A stretch of DNA of 64,000 nucleotides. It comes from Cochliopodium minus (Eukaryota; Discosea; Himatismenida; Cochliopodiidae). The translations under genes and the position numbers were made by a program. The stretch covers positions 89,339 to 153,338 of the forward strand of contig JAMYWO010000064.1 of the NCBI GenBank assembly GCA_024220525.1, given 5' to 3'. Below are positions 20,722 through 32,607 of this stretch, piece after piece (the first letter of the stretch is position 1; every line of letters begins with the position of its first letter). The notes beneath the pieces are model-generated. The model made no database searches and was not told the DNA's origin. It saw nothing but the letters and a program-made list of their open reading frames with translations.

Positions 20722-22228
20722 ATGGAAAAACTTCCAACCAATATTCTCTGTTTCATCTCTTCTTTTTTGGAAATCAAATCTATCTATAATTTTGGAAGGG
20801 TTTCCAAACAAATGAGCAAAGTAAAAAATTTAATGAAATATATAAAATGAGCTTAGAAATTCCTTATTATTTTTTGAATTCAGATCCTCAATAATGAGTT
20901 GATGTGGAAAAAGATTGCAATAAGAGAATTCGGAGAAGAGATATCGAATGAAGAGTTAAAGGATTTAACTTGGAAGCAATATGTCAAAGATGGGTTTTTG
21001 GTATGGGATACCAATCTCATTCCTGGATCGAAAAAGAAGTTATTTGTAAATATTTTCATAAAAATAAAATTCTTTTCAAAATTTCTTCAATATAAATCTA
21101 TAAATACCAATTATTTCAATTCTCCACAATATCAATGTATATATCCTATTTTTTTTATTAAAGTTTAATTATTAAATATTTTTCCAGTTTTCTGAGAACA
21201 ACAAAAAAGTAGAATTTCTTAAATCTCTTGATAGTGTCAATGAAGAAGGTGAAAAAAAATATTTTTCCATATACTATTAATGAATGAAAGTTATAATGAT
21301 GAGCCTTTTAAAAATTTAGTTACACATTTTTTATTTTTATTTTTTTTTGTTAAACGTTTTGATGATATTTCTGATACAGTTCCAGAGTCTCTGACTGTGA
21401 CTACCATTATCACCAAAAACGTAGTAATGAGAATGGGAAATATATACGAAATAGTGCTTGAAACGTTGGGAATGACTAGTGGGTTTTCGAGCTATGGTAA
21501 TTCTTTAATTACATATTTTTTTTTGTTATTATCTATTTATTTTATTTTACATTTTTTTATCTTTTCTTTGAGTTTATAAATTTTCGTTTAACTAAAATAA
21601 ACAACATTATTTTTTTTTATTTTATAATTGTTATTTAACTTATTTGTTAAAAGGGATCACAAATTCTGATTACAACACACAAAATTTTTTTGTTTGTAGT
21701 GGACCTTGTTCTTTAGGTTACACTTGTGGGTATGTTGCTGGATCACCCAATTTGGGGTTGTTCAATGGAAATGTAGATTTTACTGCAAAAGTTACCATTC
21801 TCCACTATATAGTTGGTAAAAGATATTCCTTAAAACAATTAAAATTATTTTAGAACTAAATGGCTAAAATAAATTAGAAAATATTTGGAATCATTAATGA
21901 AAAAATTATTTTACGAAATTAAAAATAAAAAATCGACTTTTTTAAAGATTTGGTTTCTATGAATTGGTTAACTAGATATGAATCTAATGGAGGAAGTAAT
22001 GATTGTGAAATGGAGTTAATTAAGTTGGGAATCACTGATGGAGTGAAACTAGGAGTTTCTTTGTACCACAACGATGATTACACTCGCATCATAAAGTTCC
22101 GAAAAGTTCCTTCAAAAGAAAGTGTCTTATGGTTTTCTCAAAGTTGCGTTCAAAAAACTCCCAAAGGTTCAGATCCTGTATTTTTGCCTCCTTCAAGCAA
22201 CCCAAAAAGTGGATGCTCTTTGTTTTGA
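20722..22228 (+). CDS. F-box protein A with C-terminal CaaX-like motif
   Basis: Six exons. Exon 1 from 20722 encodes an N-terminal F-box (MEKLPTNILCFISSFLEIKS). Exon 2 (about 20884-21042) continues ILNNELMWKKIAIREFGEE, then WKQYVKDGFLVWD. Exons 3-6 encode a beta-rich domain shared by all five paralogs (YEIVLETLGMTSGFSSYG, GYTCGYVAGSPNLG, DLVSMNWLTRY, ITDGVKLGVSLYHNDDYTRI) that I cannot assign; it is loosely SPRY/FBA-like. The protein ends SGCSLF: a Cys four residues from the end with Leu-Phe following fits a geranylgeranylation/farnesylation CaaX box. F-box proteins recruit substrates to SCF ubiquitin ligases; membrane attachment is inferred. Confidence 0.75.
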
Positions 22229-22282
22229 TTAATAATTGTATAAAGAAGAAAAAATTAATTAAAAAAAAAATTAAGTGAAATT

Positions 22283-23677
22283 AATGGAAAAACTTCCAAC
22301 CAATATTCTCTGTTTCATCTCTTCTTTTTTGGAATTGAAATCTATCTATAATTTTGGAAGGGTTTCCAAACAAATGAGCAAAGTAAAAAATTTAATGAAA
22401 TATATAAAATGAGCTTAGAAATTCCTTATTATTTTTTGAATTCAGATCCTCAATAATGAGTTGATGTGGAAAAAGATTGCAATAAGAGAATTCGGAGAAG
22501 AGATATCGAATGATGAAATTAAAGATATCACTTGGAAGCAATATGTCAAAGATGGTTTTTTGGTATGGGATACTAATCTCATTCCTGGATCTACCCACAA
22601 GATATTGGTAAAATTTCAAAAAAATTTCTTTTAGAAAAATATCAAATATAATGCCCAAACTCAATCATTTTTTGTTTTTTCTTTGTCAAAGACAACAAAT
22701 AAATTACATTTAATTAAGGAACCTTTTGTAGTTTGCTGAAGGTCAAAAGTTTGTTGGATTTCTCCAAAGAGAAAAATGTGAGAAAAATTTACAAAATTTA
22801 AATTTTCTAAAAAATTTAAATAATTCTTATTCATTTTTTTTCTTCATATTTATGTTTGTTATTTTGCAGCTAATAAGTCATTGACTACCATTGTTTCGAA
22901 AAATGTAATGAAAATAGGCAATGTCTACGAAATAGAACTCGAAACTTTGGGTATGACTAGTGGGTTTTCGAGCTATGGTAATTCTTTTAAAACAGATATA
23001 TTTCTTTTTGTTATTTTTTTTTTTACATTTTTTTCAAATTTTTTTTTTAAAAGCTATTACAAATACTGCTTATAATACTCAAAATACTTTCGTTTGTTGT
23101 GGTCCAGGATCAGTTGGATACACTTGTGGATATGTGGCTGGTTCCTCCAATTTGGGAATTTTCACTGGAAATGTTAATTTTACAGGAAAAGTTACCAATT
23201 TATATCTACTAGTCGGTAAAAAAATTTGATTAAAGACATTAATATTTTAAAAGAATTAAGGTACAAATTAATAATTTTTTCTATTAAATATATTTATATA
23301 ACATTTTTTGAAAATTATTTTGTTTTCATTTCAAAACAAATTTTATTTTTTTAGATTTGGTTTCAATGAATTGGATCACAAGGTATCATTTGGACGGCGA
23401 GACTAAACAATGCGAAATATCACTAAACAAGCTGGAGATTACTGATGGAGTCAAGTTAGGTGTAACTCTGTATAACGGTAAAGATTACACTCGCATTTTG
23501 AAGTTTCGAAAAATTCGGTCGCTAGATTCGAGGAAAGATTTTTGTGAAAGAGATTTGACTAAAGAACCTATCCCTCCCAAGAATTTACCTCTTCCTGTTG
23601 TTTATAAAAAGAAAGATCTTTTTGATCAAGCTGGGGAAAATCTTTCAAATAATAAAAGTGGATGTCTTTTGTTTTGA
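22283..23677 (+). CDS. F-box protein B with C-terminal CaaX-like motif
   Basis: Same six-exon plan as A, starting MEKLPTNILCFISSFLELKS at 22283. The exon-2 sequence is almost identical to A. The C-terminal domain exons (about 22870-23560) are almost identical to gene C, including intron sequence, so B and C are very recent duplicates. The tail is longer than in A and ends NNKSGCLLF, again a possible CaaX box. About 55 nt separate it from gene A. Confidence 0.75.
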
Positions 23678-23689
23678 TCAATAATGAAA

Positions 23690-24090
23690 GCAACATTCAA
23701 AAAATTTTTAAAAAATTAAAAAACATTCAACAAATTTGTTTTTTCAATTTTCAAAATTATGATTAGTGTAAATTTTGTTCTAACAAATTTCTTTGAATGT
23801 TTTGGGATAAATGAATTGGATGGAGGAAAAAAATGTGAAATATAATACTTAACAAGCTTTGTTTTAGATTGAGTGAAACTTGGGGTCAGGACTCAAAACA
23901 CAAAGATTTTTTTAAGTATAATCACTTGTCAAATTATGAAGAATTTTGTTGTTTGTAGAATTTTTAAATTTCTAAAAAGTAAAAAGAAATTGTCAAAAAT
24001 ACGTTCACTATTATTTTCCGTCTTAAAAACTGATTCTTTCTTTATGCCTCTTTCAAGCAACCCAAAAAGTGGATGCTCTTTGTTTTGATC
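23690..24090 (+). pseudogene. F-box family relic (last-exon fragment)
   Basis: A degraded fragment carries traces of the last coding exon and ends with a segment encoding SSNPKSGCSLF plus stop, matching the end of gene A. Upstream parts are missing or disrupted. A second, closely similar relic lies at 25500-25920, in the same position relative to the next gene, so gene and relic duplicated together as one unit. Confidence 0.65.
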
Positions 24091-24150
24091 AATAACTGTT
24101 TAAAGAAGAAAAAAATAATTAAAAAAAAAAATTGAGTGAAAGTGAAATTA

Positions 24151-25412
24151 ATGGAAAAACTTCCAACCAATATTCTCTGTTTCATTTCTTCTTTTTTGGA
24201 ATTGAAATCTATCTATAATTTTGGAAGGGTTTCCAAACAAACCAGCAAAGTATAAATTTAAATGCAAAAATTTAAAATGAGCTTAGAAATTCCTTTTATT
24301 TTTTGAATTCAGATCCTCAATAATGAGTTGATGTGGAAAAAGATTGCAATAAGAGAATTCGGAGAAGAGATATTGAATGAAGAGATTAAAGATATAACTT
24401 GGAAGCAATATGTCAAAGATGGGTTTTTGGTATGGGATACCAATCTCATTCCTGGAAACCCCTCTAAGCTAATGGTAAAATTTCATCAAATTAAATCCAA
24501 ATATTATAGGATATATCTAAATTTAATTAATTTTCTTTTGTAGTTTGCTGAAGGTCAAAAGTTTGTTGGATTTCTCCAAAGAGATGAATGTGAGAAAATA
24601 TATAGAATTTTTATTTTTTCAAAATTTAAATAATTCTTATTCATTTTTTTTCTTCATATTTATGTTTGTTATTCTGCAGCTAATAAGCCATTGACTACCA
24701 TTGTTTCGAAAAATATAATGAAAATAGGCAATGTCTACGAAATAGAACTCGAAACTTTGGGTATGACTAGTGGGTTTTCGAGCTATGGTAATTCTTTTAA
24801 AACAGATATATTTCTTTTTGTTATTTTTTTTTTTACATTTTTTTCAAATTTTTTTTTTAAAAGCTATTACAAATACTGCTTATAATACTCAAAATACTTT
24901 CGTTTGTTGTGGTCCAGGATCAGTTGGATACACTTGTGGATATGTGGCTGGTTCCTCCAATTTGGGAATTTTCACTGGAAATGTTAATTTTACAGGAAAA
25001 GTTACCAATTTATATCTACTAGTCGGTAAAAAAATTTGATTAAAGACATTAATATTTTAAAAGAATTAAGGTACAAATTAATAATTTTTTCTATTAAATA
25101 TATTTATATAACATTTTTTGAAAATTATTTTGTTTTCATTTCAAAACAAATTTTATTTTTTTAGATTTGGTTTCAATGAATTGGATCACAAGGTATCATT
25201 TGGACGGCGAGACTAAACAATGCGAAATATCACTAAACAAGCTGGAGATTACTGATGGAGTCAAGTTAGGTGTAACTCTGTATAACGGTAAAGATTACAC
25301 TCGCATTTTGAAGTTTCGAAAAATTCGGTCGCTAGATTCGACGAAAGATTTTTGTGAAAGAGATTTGACTAAAAGACCTATCCCTCCCAAGAGTTTACCT
25401 TATCCTAATTAA
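24151..25412 (+). CDS. F-box protein C, CaaX tail lost
   Basis: Six exons, nearly identical to B from exon 3 onward. The last exon diverges after FCERDLTKR and stops at PKSLPYPN. About 80 nt downstream a segment encoding NNKSGCLLF remains but out of reach, so the C-terminal CaaX motif has been cut off by a small rearrangement. The F-box exon and exon 2 look intact. It may be a functional soluble variant or an early pseudogene. Confidence 0.68.
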
Positions 25413-25997
25413 TACTCATGTTATTCTTTCTAAAATCTGACCAAGGTGGGGAAAATCTTCCAAATAATAAAAGTGGATGTCTTTTGTTTGTTTAATTTTG
25501 AAATAAAGCAAAAAAAAAAAACATTCAATTTTTTAAAAAATTAAAAAAAAACATTCAACAAATTTTTGTTTTTTCAGTTTTCAAAACTGTGATTAATATA
25601 AATTTTGTTCTAACAAATTCTTTGAATGTTTTGGGATAAATGAATTGGATGGAGGAAAAAAAATGTGAAATATAATACTTAACAAGCTTTGTTTTAGATT
25701 TAGTGTATCTTGGGGTCAGGACTCAAAACAAAAAAGATTTTATTAAAAATAATCACTTGTCAAATTATGAAGAATTTTGTTGTTTGTAGAATTTTTAAAT
25801 TTCTAAAGAGTAAAAAGAAATTGTCAATAATAAGTTCACTTTAACTTTCCATCTTAAAAACTGATTCTTTCTTTGCCTTTTTCAAGCAACCCAAAAAGTG
25901 GATGCTCTTTGTTTTGATTAATAATTGTATAAAAAATTATTATTATTATCCTCAAATTTTTATTATAAAAATAATTAAAAAAAATTGAGTGAAATTA
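25413..25997 (+). pseudogene. Detached tail of gene C and second F-box relic
   Basis: It contains the orphaned GCLLF-encoding tail of gene C (about 25445-25495) and a near copy of the 23690-24090 relic ending in SNPKSGCSLF plus stop at about 25917. No intact reading frame runs through it. Confidence 0.6.
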
Positions 25998-27277
25998 ATG
26001 GAAAAACTTCCGACCAATATTCTCTGTTTCATCTCTTCTTTTTTGGAATTGAAATCTATCTATAATTTTGGAAGGGTTTCCAAACAAACCAGCAAAGTAT
26101 AAATTTAATGGAAAAAATTTAAAATGAGCTTAGAAATTCCTTATTATTTTTTGAATTCAGATCCTCAATAATGAGTTGATGTGGAAAAAGATTGCAATAA
26201 GAGAATTTGGAGAAGAGATATTGAATGAAGAGATTAAAGATATCACTTGGAAGCAATATGTCAAAGATGGGTTTTTGGTATGGGATACTAATCTCATTCC
26301 TGGATCTACCCACAAGATATTGGTAAAATTATATATATATATATAATATCATGATAAAAATCAATATTCTTTTAAAAAGAGATTTAATAAATTTTATATA
26401 GTTTTCAGAAGGAGACAAAAAAGTTTCATTCCTAGAAAGTGGTGATTGTAAAAAAAAATTTTCGTTTAAATACTGTTAATTTTTGACAAATTCATACTCA
26501 ACTCATTTTTTTTTTAAAGTTCAAAAGTCGTTGACAACTATTATTACCAAAAACGTAGTAATGAAAGTGGGAAACATCTATGAAATAGAACTTGAAACAT
26601 TGGGCATGACTAATGGTCTTTCAAGCTATGGTAATTAAATTAAATATATTTTCAATTTTTGTTAAATATAATGTCAAATTTGTTTTCTTTTTTTTAAAAA
26701 AAACTCTTTTAAGGAATTTTTTTTTTAAAAGCTATCACAAATAGTGCTTATAATACTCAAAATACTTACATTTGTTGTGGGCCTTGTGCAGTGGGTTACA
26801 CTTGTGGATATGTTGCAAGTTCTCCGAATTTGGGGAAATATACTGGAAACATTAATTTTGTAGGAAAAGTTACCAATTTAAAGTTGACTGTAGGTAAAAA
26901 GAATTCTTTTTTATTTTTATTTTTATTTTATTATTATCTTAATTTTGTTTATTTTTATTTTTATTTTTATTTTTTTATATTATTATTTTTATTTTTATTT
27001 TAAATAATTTTTTTTTCTTGGTCTTTATTTATTTTTTTCGATTTAACAATTTTATGATTAAATTATTTTATTATATTTTTTTATTTTACAAAAATTTTTT
27101 ATGCAAGATTTGGTTTCTATGAATTGGATTACTAAATATGATTTGGATAAACAATGTGAAATAGAATTAAAAACCTTGAAAATCACAGATGGAGTAAAGT
27201 TTGGAGTCACCTTGTTCCATGGCAAAGATTATACACGCATCATAAAGTTCCGCAAAGTCTTTTCAAAAGATAATTAG
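25998..27277 (+). CDS. F-box protein D, without CaaX tail
   Basis: Six exons starting at 25998 with the usual F-box. The C-terminal domain is more diverged (LETLGMTNGLSSYG, GYTCGYVASSPNLGKYTG, DLVSMNWITKYDLDKQCEIE). The protein stops at RKVFSKDN, directly after the conserved IKFRKV block, with no Cys-containing tail and no detectable tail remnant downstream. The last intron (about 26896-27106) is T-rich. Confidence 0.7.
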
Positions 27278-27789
27278 AATGGCTTTCGGAATTATTCCAA
27301 ATAATAAAATAAAATTAAACAAAAACTTATTTGAGCTTACATAAAAGATTAAATAAAAGAGTCATCCTTGATGATTTCTTAAAACCTATTAAAAGTCTTG
27401 TAGAGTTAGTTTTATCCAGTTGATATGTCTCAAGTTAACACTAGTTTGTAATTTGAGCTCAAATTACTTTTTTTTTTTTTTGGGTTCAAAATAATTTGAT
27501 ACAAGAAAACTTAATTCATCATTATCAGAACAGTTCACAGAAGTTTATAAAAGAAGATAAATTCACCAATGGGAATTCAAAGTTTTTCTATTGAATTTTT
27601 TTAGGAAATGAATGAAAGAATCATGTCATTGCCTTTTCTGCAGTAGCCAGTAAAAAAGTACACTGAAACAGGATTGTAGAGACTTGTCTTTAAAAAAAAC
27701 AATTTACCTAAATCAAACCTTTTCTAACATTTGAATTCAAACAATTTATTCAACATTTTTTAAATTAAAAAAAAAAAAATTGGAAGATT
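27278..27789. other. Intergenic between F-box D and E
   Basis: About 510 nt with ordinary intergenic composition and no recognisable coding, RNA or repeat feature. Confidence 0.4.
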
Positions 27790-29004
27790 ATGGAAAAATT
27801 GCCTATCAATATTCTTTGTTATATCTCTTCTTTTTTGGATTTGAAATGTATTTATAATTTTGGGAGGGTTTCCAATCATTTCAGCAAAGTAATTGCATTT
27901 TTCTATTGATAATTTGTGCAAATTTCTCCTGAATATTAATATTAAAATTGACATCTAATGATGATTAATGAATAGATTTTAAATAATGAGTTGATGTGGA
28001 AAAAGATAGCGATAAAAGAATTTGGAGAAAAGATATTAAACGAAGAGATGAAAGATTCCACTTGGAAGGAATATTTTAAAGAAAGATACTTCGTATGGGA
28101 TACAGATCTCATTCCCGGTGCAATGCACCAAGTATTTGTAAATTTTCACTAGAAATAATAATATAAAATTTCAGAGAAATATTGTTTTTTAATTTAATCT
28201 TTCTTCTTTAATTTGGTTAAATTCTAGTTTAGTGAAGGTGATAGACAAGTTGAATTTCTAGAAAAAGGAGATTGTAAAAAAAATTACTTTGTTATAAAAA
28301 AATTGACAAAAAAATAATTTCTTTCTACAGCTGTGAAGCACATGACAACAATACTTTCAAAAAACCTCATGAAACCTGGAAACATTTATGAAATAGAATT
28401 GGAAACTTTGGGAATGTTGAGTGGTTATTCGAGCTATGGTTTTATTTTAACAAATTTTTAAAAGTTAATTTAGATTTTTAAATTAAGTTTCTTATTGTTT
28501 TTATTTTGTTATAAATTAAAAATCATCGATTATTGAATTTTAATCAAAGTTTTTTTGGAAATAAATAATTTTTAAAAGGTATCACAGAGGCTTCATTCAA
28601 ACATCAAAATTCATTTGTTTGTTGTGGGCCTGGTTCTGTGGGATACACTAGTGGATATGTTGCCGGGTCCCAAAATTTGGGGGTTTATAAAGGTAATGTT
28701 AATTTTTTTGGCAAGGTAACCATTTTAAAGTTGATCATTGGTAAACGAATCAATATAAAAAATAAGCTTCATTTTAAACTTTCATTTTTTGTGTTTAGAT
28801 TTGGTTTCTATGAATTGGACAACTGTATATGATGTGAATGGCAAACCTAACGTTTGTGAAATTAGACTCAAAAAGTTGAAAGTTTCAAAAGGTGTTAAAC
28901 TCGGTGTTACTCTGTACCATAGCAATGATTACACCCGCATACTTAAGTTCAAAAAAGTTTCTTCAGGAGATCCCAAATCTAAAAGTGGCTGCAATTTATT
29001 TTAA
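27790..29004 (+). CDS. F-box protein E with C-terminal CaaX-like motif
   Basis: The most diverged member: F-box MEKLPINILCYISSFLDLKC, exon 2 ILNNELMWKKIAIKEFGEK, then the family C-terminal domain (LETLGMLSGYSSYG, GYTSGYVAGSQNLGVYKG, DLVSMNWTTVYD, KLGVTLYHSNDYTRI). It ends PKSKSGCNLF, so the putative prenylation motif is present in both an old and the youngest branches of the array. The exon plan is identical to A-D, with six exons. Confidence 0.74.
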
Positions 29005-29364
29005 AATTCAGAATTAAATAATTAATTTAGATTTCTGCCCACAATTTAAAAGTCATTTTACTATTTTAAATTGAGGAGCATGTAACACAAAAGAGAAAAG
29101 CTTTTGTCACTACTTACTTAAATAATTGTGAAATTTAAAAACTTTTGACTCTAAAAAAAGAAATATAAATCTCCCTGGTACAAAATAGCTAACAAAGTTA
29201 AGAAATATTTTTTCATTTTTCTTTAAATTCTAATAATACATTGTAAATATCAATTGTAAATTAGAAGATATATAAAAGAAAAAAAAGAAAAAAATTTCCC
29301 TTGTATATCTTATAGATTTTAATTTGATATATTTAAGAATCCTAAAAGTTTATTTGATTGTGGT
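29005..29364. other. Intergenic, convergent 3' ends of F-box E and RCC1 gene
   Basis: About 360 nt of A/T-rich sequence between two convergent genes. No feature was recognised. Confidence 0.4.
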
Positions 29365-31806
29365 TCACAAACAATACTTTATAATCTGGTAAATGATAGG
29401 TTTTGGGACTTTTATCTGGGATTTGTTTTGGAAAACCTTCAAAGCAAACAAAAAACTGTTGACTCTTTCGATAAAAAAGGGAGGGAACAGTTTGTGGTTT
29501 GCTGGGACCCATTCCACTTGTCTCTGACCTCCACCCAACAAGGTAATGGACGGGTCTATCAAAGTCATGGTGGGATTGGGAAGTGAATCTTTTCCTTCAT
29601 ATCCAAGTTGCCCATTTCTGAAAAAACAAAAAAATAATTAATGAGAAGACAAAAATAATAAGAAAAAAAATAATAAAAATAAACAATAAAATAACAAAAT
29701 AAAAATAATAAAAAAATAAAAAAATTACGAATTTTCTCCAAATGAAATAAGTTCCCCATTTTTTTTGAGAATCATCCTGATACACAAAAAAAAAAATACT
29801 TTTAAAATTGAACAAAAAATAAACAAGTTCATACGTATTGTTGGCACCACACAAAATGTCTTTCACATCAGGCTCGTTCATTAATAGGGTTGGATTAGAA
29901 GTGAACTCACCTTCAATACTTAATCCCAACTGTCCACGGTTGTTGTCTTTTGATGAAATAAGTATTTAAAGTTGAATTTTTGATAGAATAAATTTTTACC
30001 TCTGAATAATTTAAAATGATTAAATGTAAGTCAATTTTTACATTATAAAAATAACAATTTTAAAGAAAAATAAATAAAAACTAATTCAATCGAAAAATTG
30101 AAAATTCATAACAAATTGATCGAAAAATTAAAAAATCTTAAAAAAAATGAACCCAAAGACAATAATGTCTCCATTACTTTTGTAAAGAATCTTTAAACAA
30201 AAAAAAAAAAAAATTAAAATTCAGAAAGATAATAAAAGAAAAAAAAATTGCAGTGTGGTGGGTTCCACAGAAGACGGAAACAATCTTTTCGCCTTTTGGA
30301 AAGACAGTCGTAGGTTTTTCGATATTCTTTCTTCCAGTGTCTTTACCGCATTGCCCATAGTTGTTTTGACCTATTAAAAAAAAAATCATAAAATAAAAAG
30401 AATAGATTAAATTTATTTAAAAAAAAAATAATTTAACAAAAAAAAAAAATGAACCTATTGCCAAAAGTTCTCCATCCTCTTTAAGTATCATTCTTACCAA
30501 ATTTTTTTTTTAATTTGAAAATTCTTTTTTTTAACAAAAAAAAACAACATACGTGTGATTAAACCCACAAGCAATTTTTTTGATGGATTTATCGTTCAGC
30601 AACAAGTGAGGTTTTTTTTGAAGGTTGATAGAGGAATCTAATCCAATTTGGGAATATCTATAAATAAAAAAATTAAAAATAATTAAAAATAATTGAAAAT
30701 AATTGAAAATGATTGAAAATAATTGAAAATAATTGAAAATAATTGAAAATAATTGAAAATAATTGAAAATAATTAAATAAAATACCCATTTGCACCCCAA
30801 ACGAACAAATCTCCATTTTCTTTATAAAGGAGTATGTGTGCATATCCACTAAAGAATATTTAAAAAAAAAAATGAAAAAAATTTTTTAAAAAAAAATAAA
30901 CATTACTGATAAACATTTTTTATGGTGAGATCGTTCATAATCACCAAAGGTTTGTTCACAAAATTATTTCCATTATCAACACCTTTGAATGAGAATAAAA
31001 GATTTATTAAATAAATAAACAAAAAAATAATAAAAAGACCTAATTGCCCATAACTGCACTCCCAGTAATCAATTTAAAAAAAAAAAAAAATTTTTTTACT
31101 AATTAGATCCAAAACCTTTTTTAATTTTCACAATTAAAAAAATAAAAATAAAAATAAAATGAATTACACTCCAAGTCACCATTATTTTTGTAAATGATGG
31201 TGAATTGTTCTCCTGTTCTTATAAACTTGATTTGTTTATCGTTTCTTTGAGAAATCAAAGTAATATACAAGAAAAAAATATTTTTTTTTGATTTTACCTT
31301 ATCAAAGAGAGAAATGCAACAGAGCTTTGATTTCCATTTCCTAATTCACCTAATAAGAGAGTTTTTATTGTATAAAATAAAAAAAAAAAATTTATTACCA
31401 CATGAATTTAGTCCCATCCCAAAGAGATCTCCATTATTGACATAAATGAATGCATGTTCATATCCTATGCTCACAATTCTATTAAAAATCATTATTATCG
31501 ATGTATGAAATTATAATCTTCCTTGCCTTATCTCTGGATTTTTGATCAACATTGTGGGTTTCCTTTGTGACATCACTTGCATCCCCAAACCCAATTGGAA
31601 TGAAGTGTTATCACCAAAACACATCAGCTGAATATATTTTTAACAAAGATTATAATGAACCTATGATTCATGTATTCAATATCACCTTTGATTCTTCTAT
31701 ATAAATTATAAATATTTGAAATAAATTTTTTTTTATGTGGTTATTCTTGAATTTGAATACCAGATAAATAGAAACAAGAATTTGTTGGTAACTTGACATC
31801 TTCCAT
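29365..31806 (-). CDS. RCC1-repeat protein with conserved C-terminal module
   Basis: Many short exons on the minus strand. The start is MEDVKLPTNSCFYLS (31806), followed by an 11-nt microexon (31696-31686, GEESK) and then LMCFGDNTSFQLGLGMQ. RCC1 blades follow: IGLDSSINL..KKIACGFNHTY, GQNNYGQCGKDTG..VSVFCGTHHTA, NRGQLGLSIEGE..KDILCGANNT and NGQLGYEG. The final exon reads EWVPANHKLFPPFFIERV, FALKVF, KVPKPIIYQIIKYCL. This end aligns with that of the RCC1 gene at 8280-9355 (EW-P-HK-FP-F-V, LK-F, K-PKPI), so it is a family module. The fold is presumably a seven-bladed propeller; the partner is unknown. Confidence 0.75.
30672..30778. repeat. 10-bp tandem repeat AATTGAAAAT in RCC1 intron
   Basis: About ten copies of a 10-mer (AATTGAAAAT, with AATTAAAAAT variants) inside an intron of the RCC1 gene. 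It has the period of one helical turn, but there is no sign of function. Confidence 0.85.
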
Positions 31807-31898
31807 ATTAGAAATTAAGAGTATCAATATTTTTTATATTCATCAATTTATCAATAATGAAATTGATATAATTACAATATATATAATCTTTCTTTTAA

Positions 31899-32358
31899 TC
31901 ATTTGTTTTGCTTTTTGGAATTTTCATTTTGTTTGATGCAATCATGAACCTCATCCAAAAGATTCTGATCTATATTATTACGATAAAGATAGCAATAAGT
32001 TAGGGTTTTATTGTGATTCTGGAGGCAATTCAACAATTCTTGAGCTCCTTGATTTCCTATATTGTTTCCCCATAATGATAGAAAAGTTATTTTGGTGTCT
32101 TTTTTCAAATATTCAGCTATGATTTTGAATTGATCGTAACCTATCTCATTATTTTGGAACCATAAGGTATTGAGAGTATCACTTTGTTTTGAATATTCTA
32201 TAATTTCATTAATTTGCTCGGAATCAAGCTTTTGATCCCATATTCTTTGAATGAAATTAATATTAAAAAACTGTTTATTTTTAGAAATTTGGAGACCTCA
32301 ATTGAGTATCAAAGACACACAAAAATCCTCCTTTGGTGATCCAATTAAATTTGCTCAT
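31899..32358 (-). CDS. Short leucine-rich-repeat (RNI-like) protein
   Basis: Two exons: about 32358-32300 (MSKFNWITKGGFLCVFDTQL) and about 32244-31899, joined L-R-I-W in phase. The protein has three ribonuclease-inhibitor-type repeats: LNTLWFQNNEIGYDQFKIIA, ITFLSLWGNNIGNQGAQELL and LTYCYLYRNNIDQNLLDEV. At about 130 residues it is short for the family; it may be a stand-alone interaction module or the remains of a longer LRR gene. Confidence 0.62.
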
Positions 32359-32607
32359 TCAAGTTTTTTTTTTTTGAATTTATCAATCCAAACAAAATGT
32401 TGTGAAGTAAAAATGATTGTTCATTGGATCAACATAAACAATTGATAATATGATTATTTGGATCTCATTGATCAATTATGTAGTATCTTATCTTGAGATT
32501 TAAGAATTTATCCAATTTATATGTCGAAGATAAATTCTCACAAAAAAATTTTCAATTCATTACAAATTTTGGAAATCTAAATTGTCTTTAATGGATATGT
32601 TTTAATT

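Noticed and set aside
30672-30778. Regularly spaced repeats as a CRISPR-like array
   Set aside because: The units are contiguous 10-mers with no spacers, within an intron of a eukaryotic gene.
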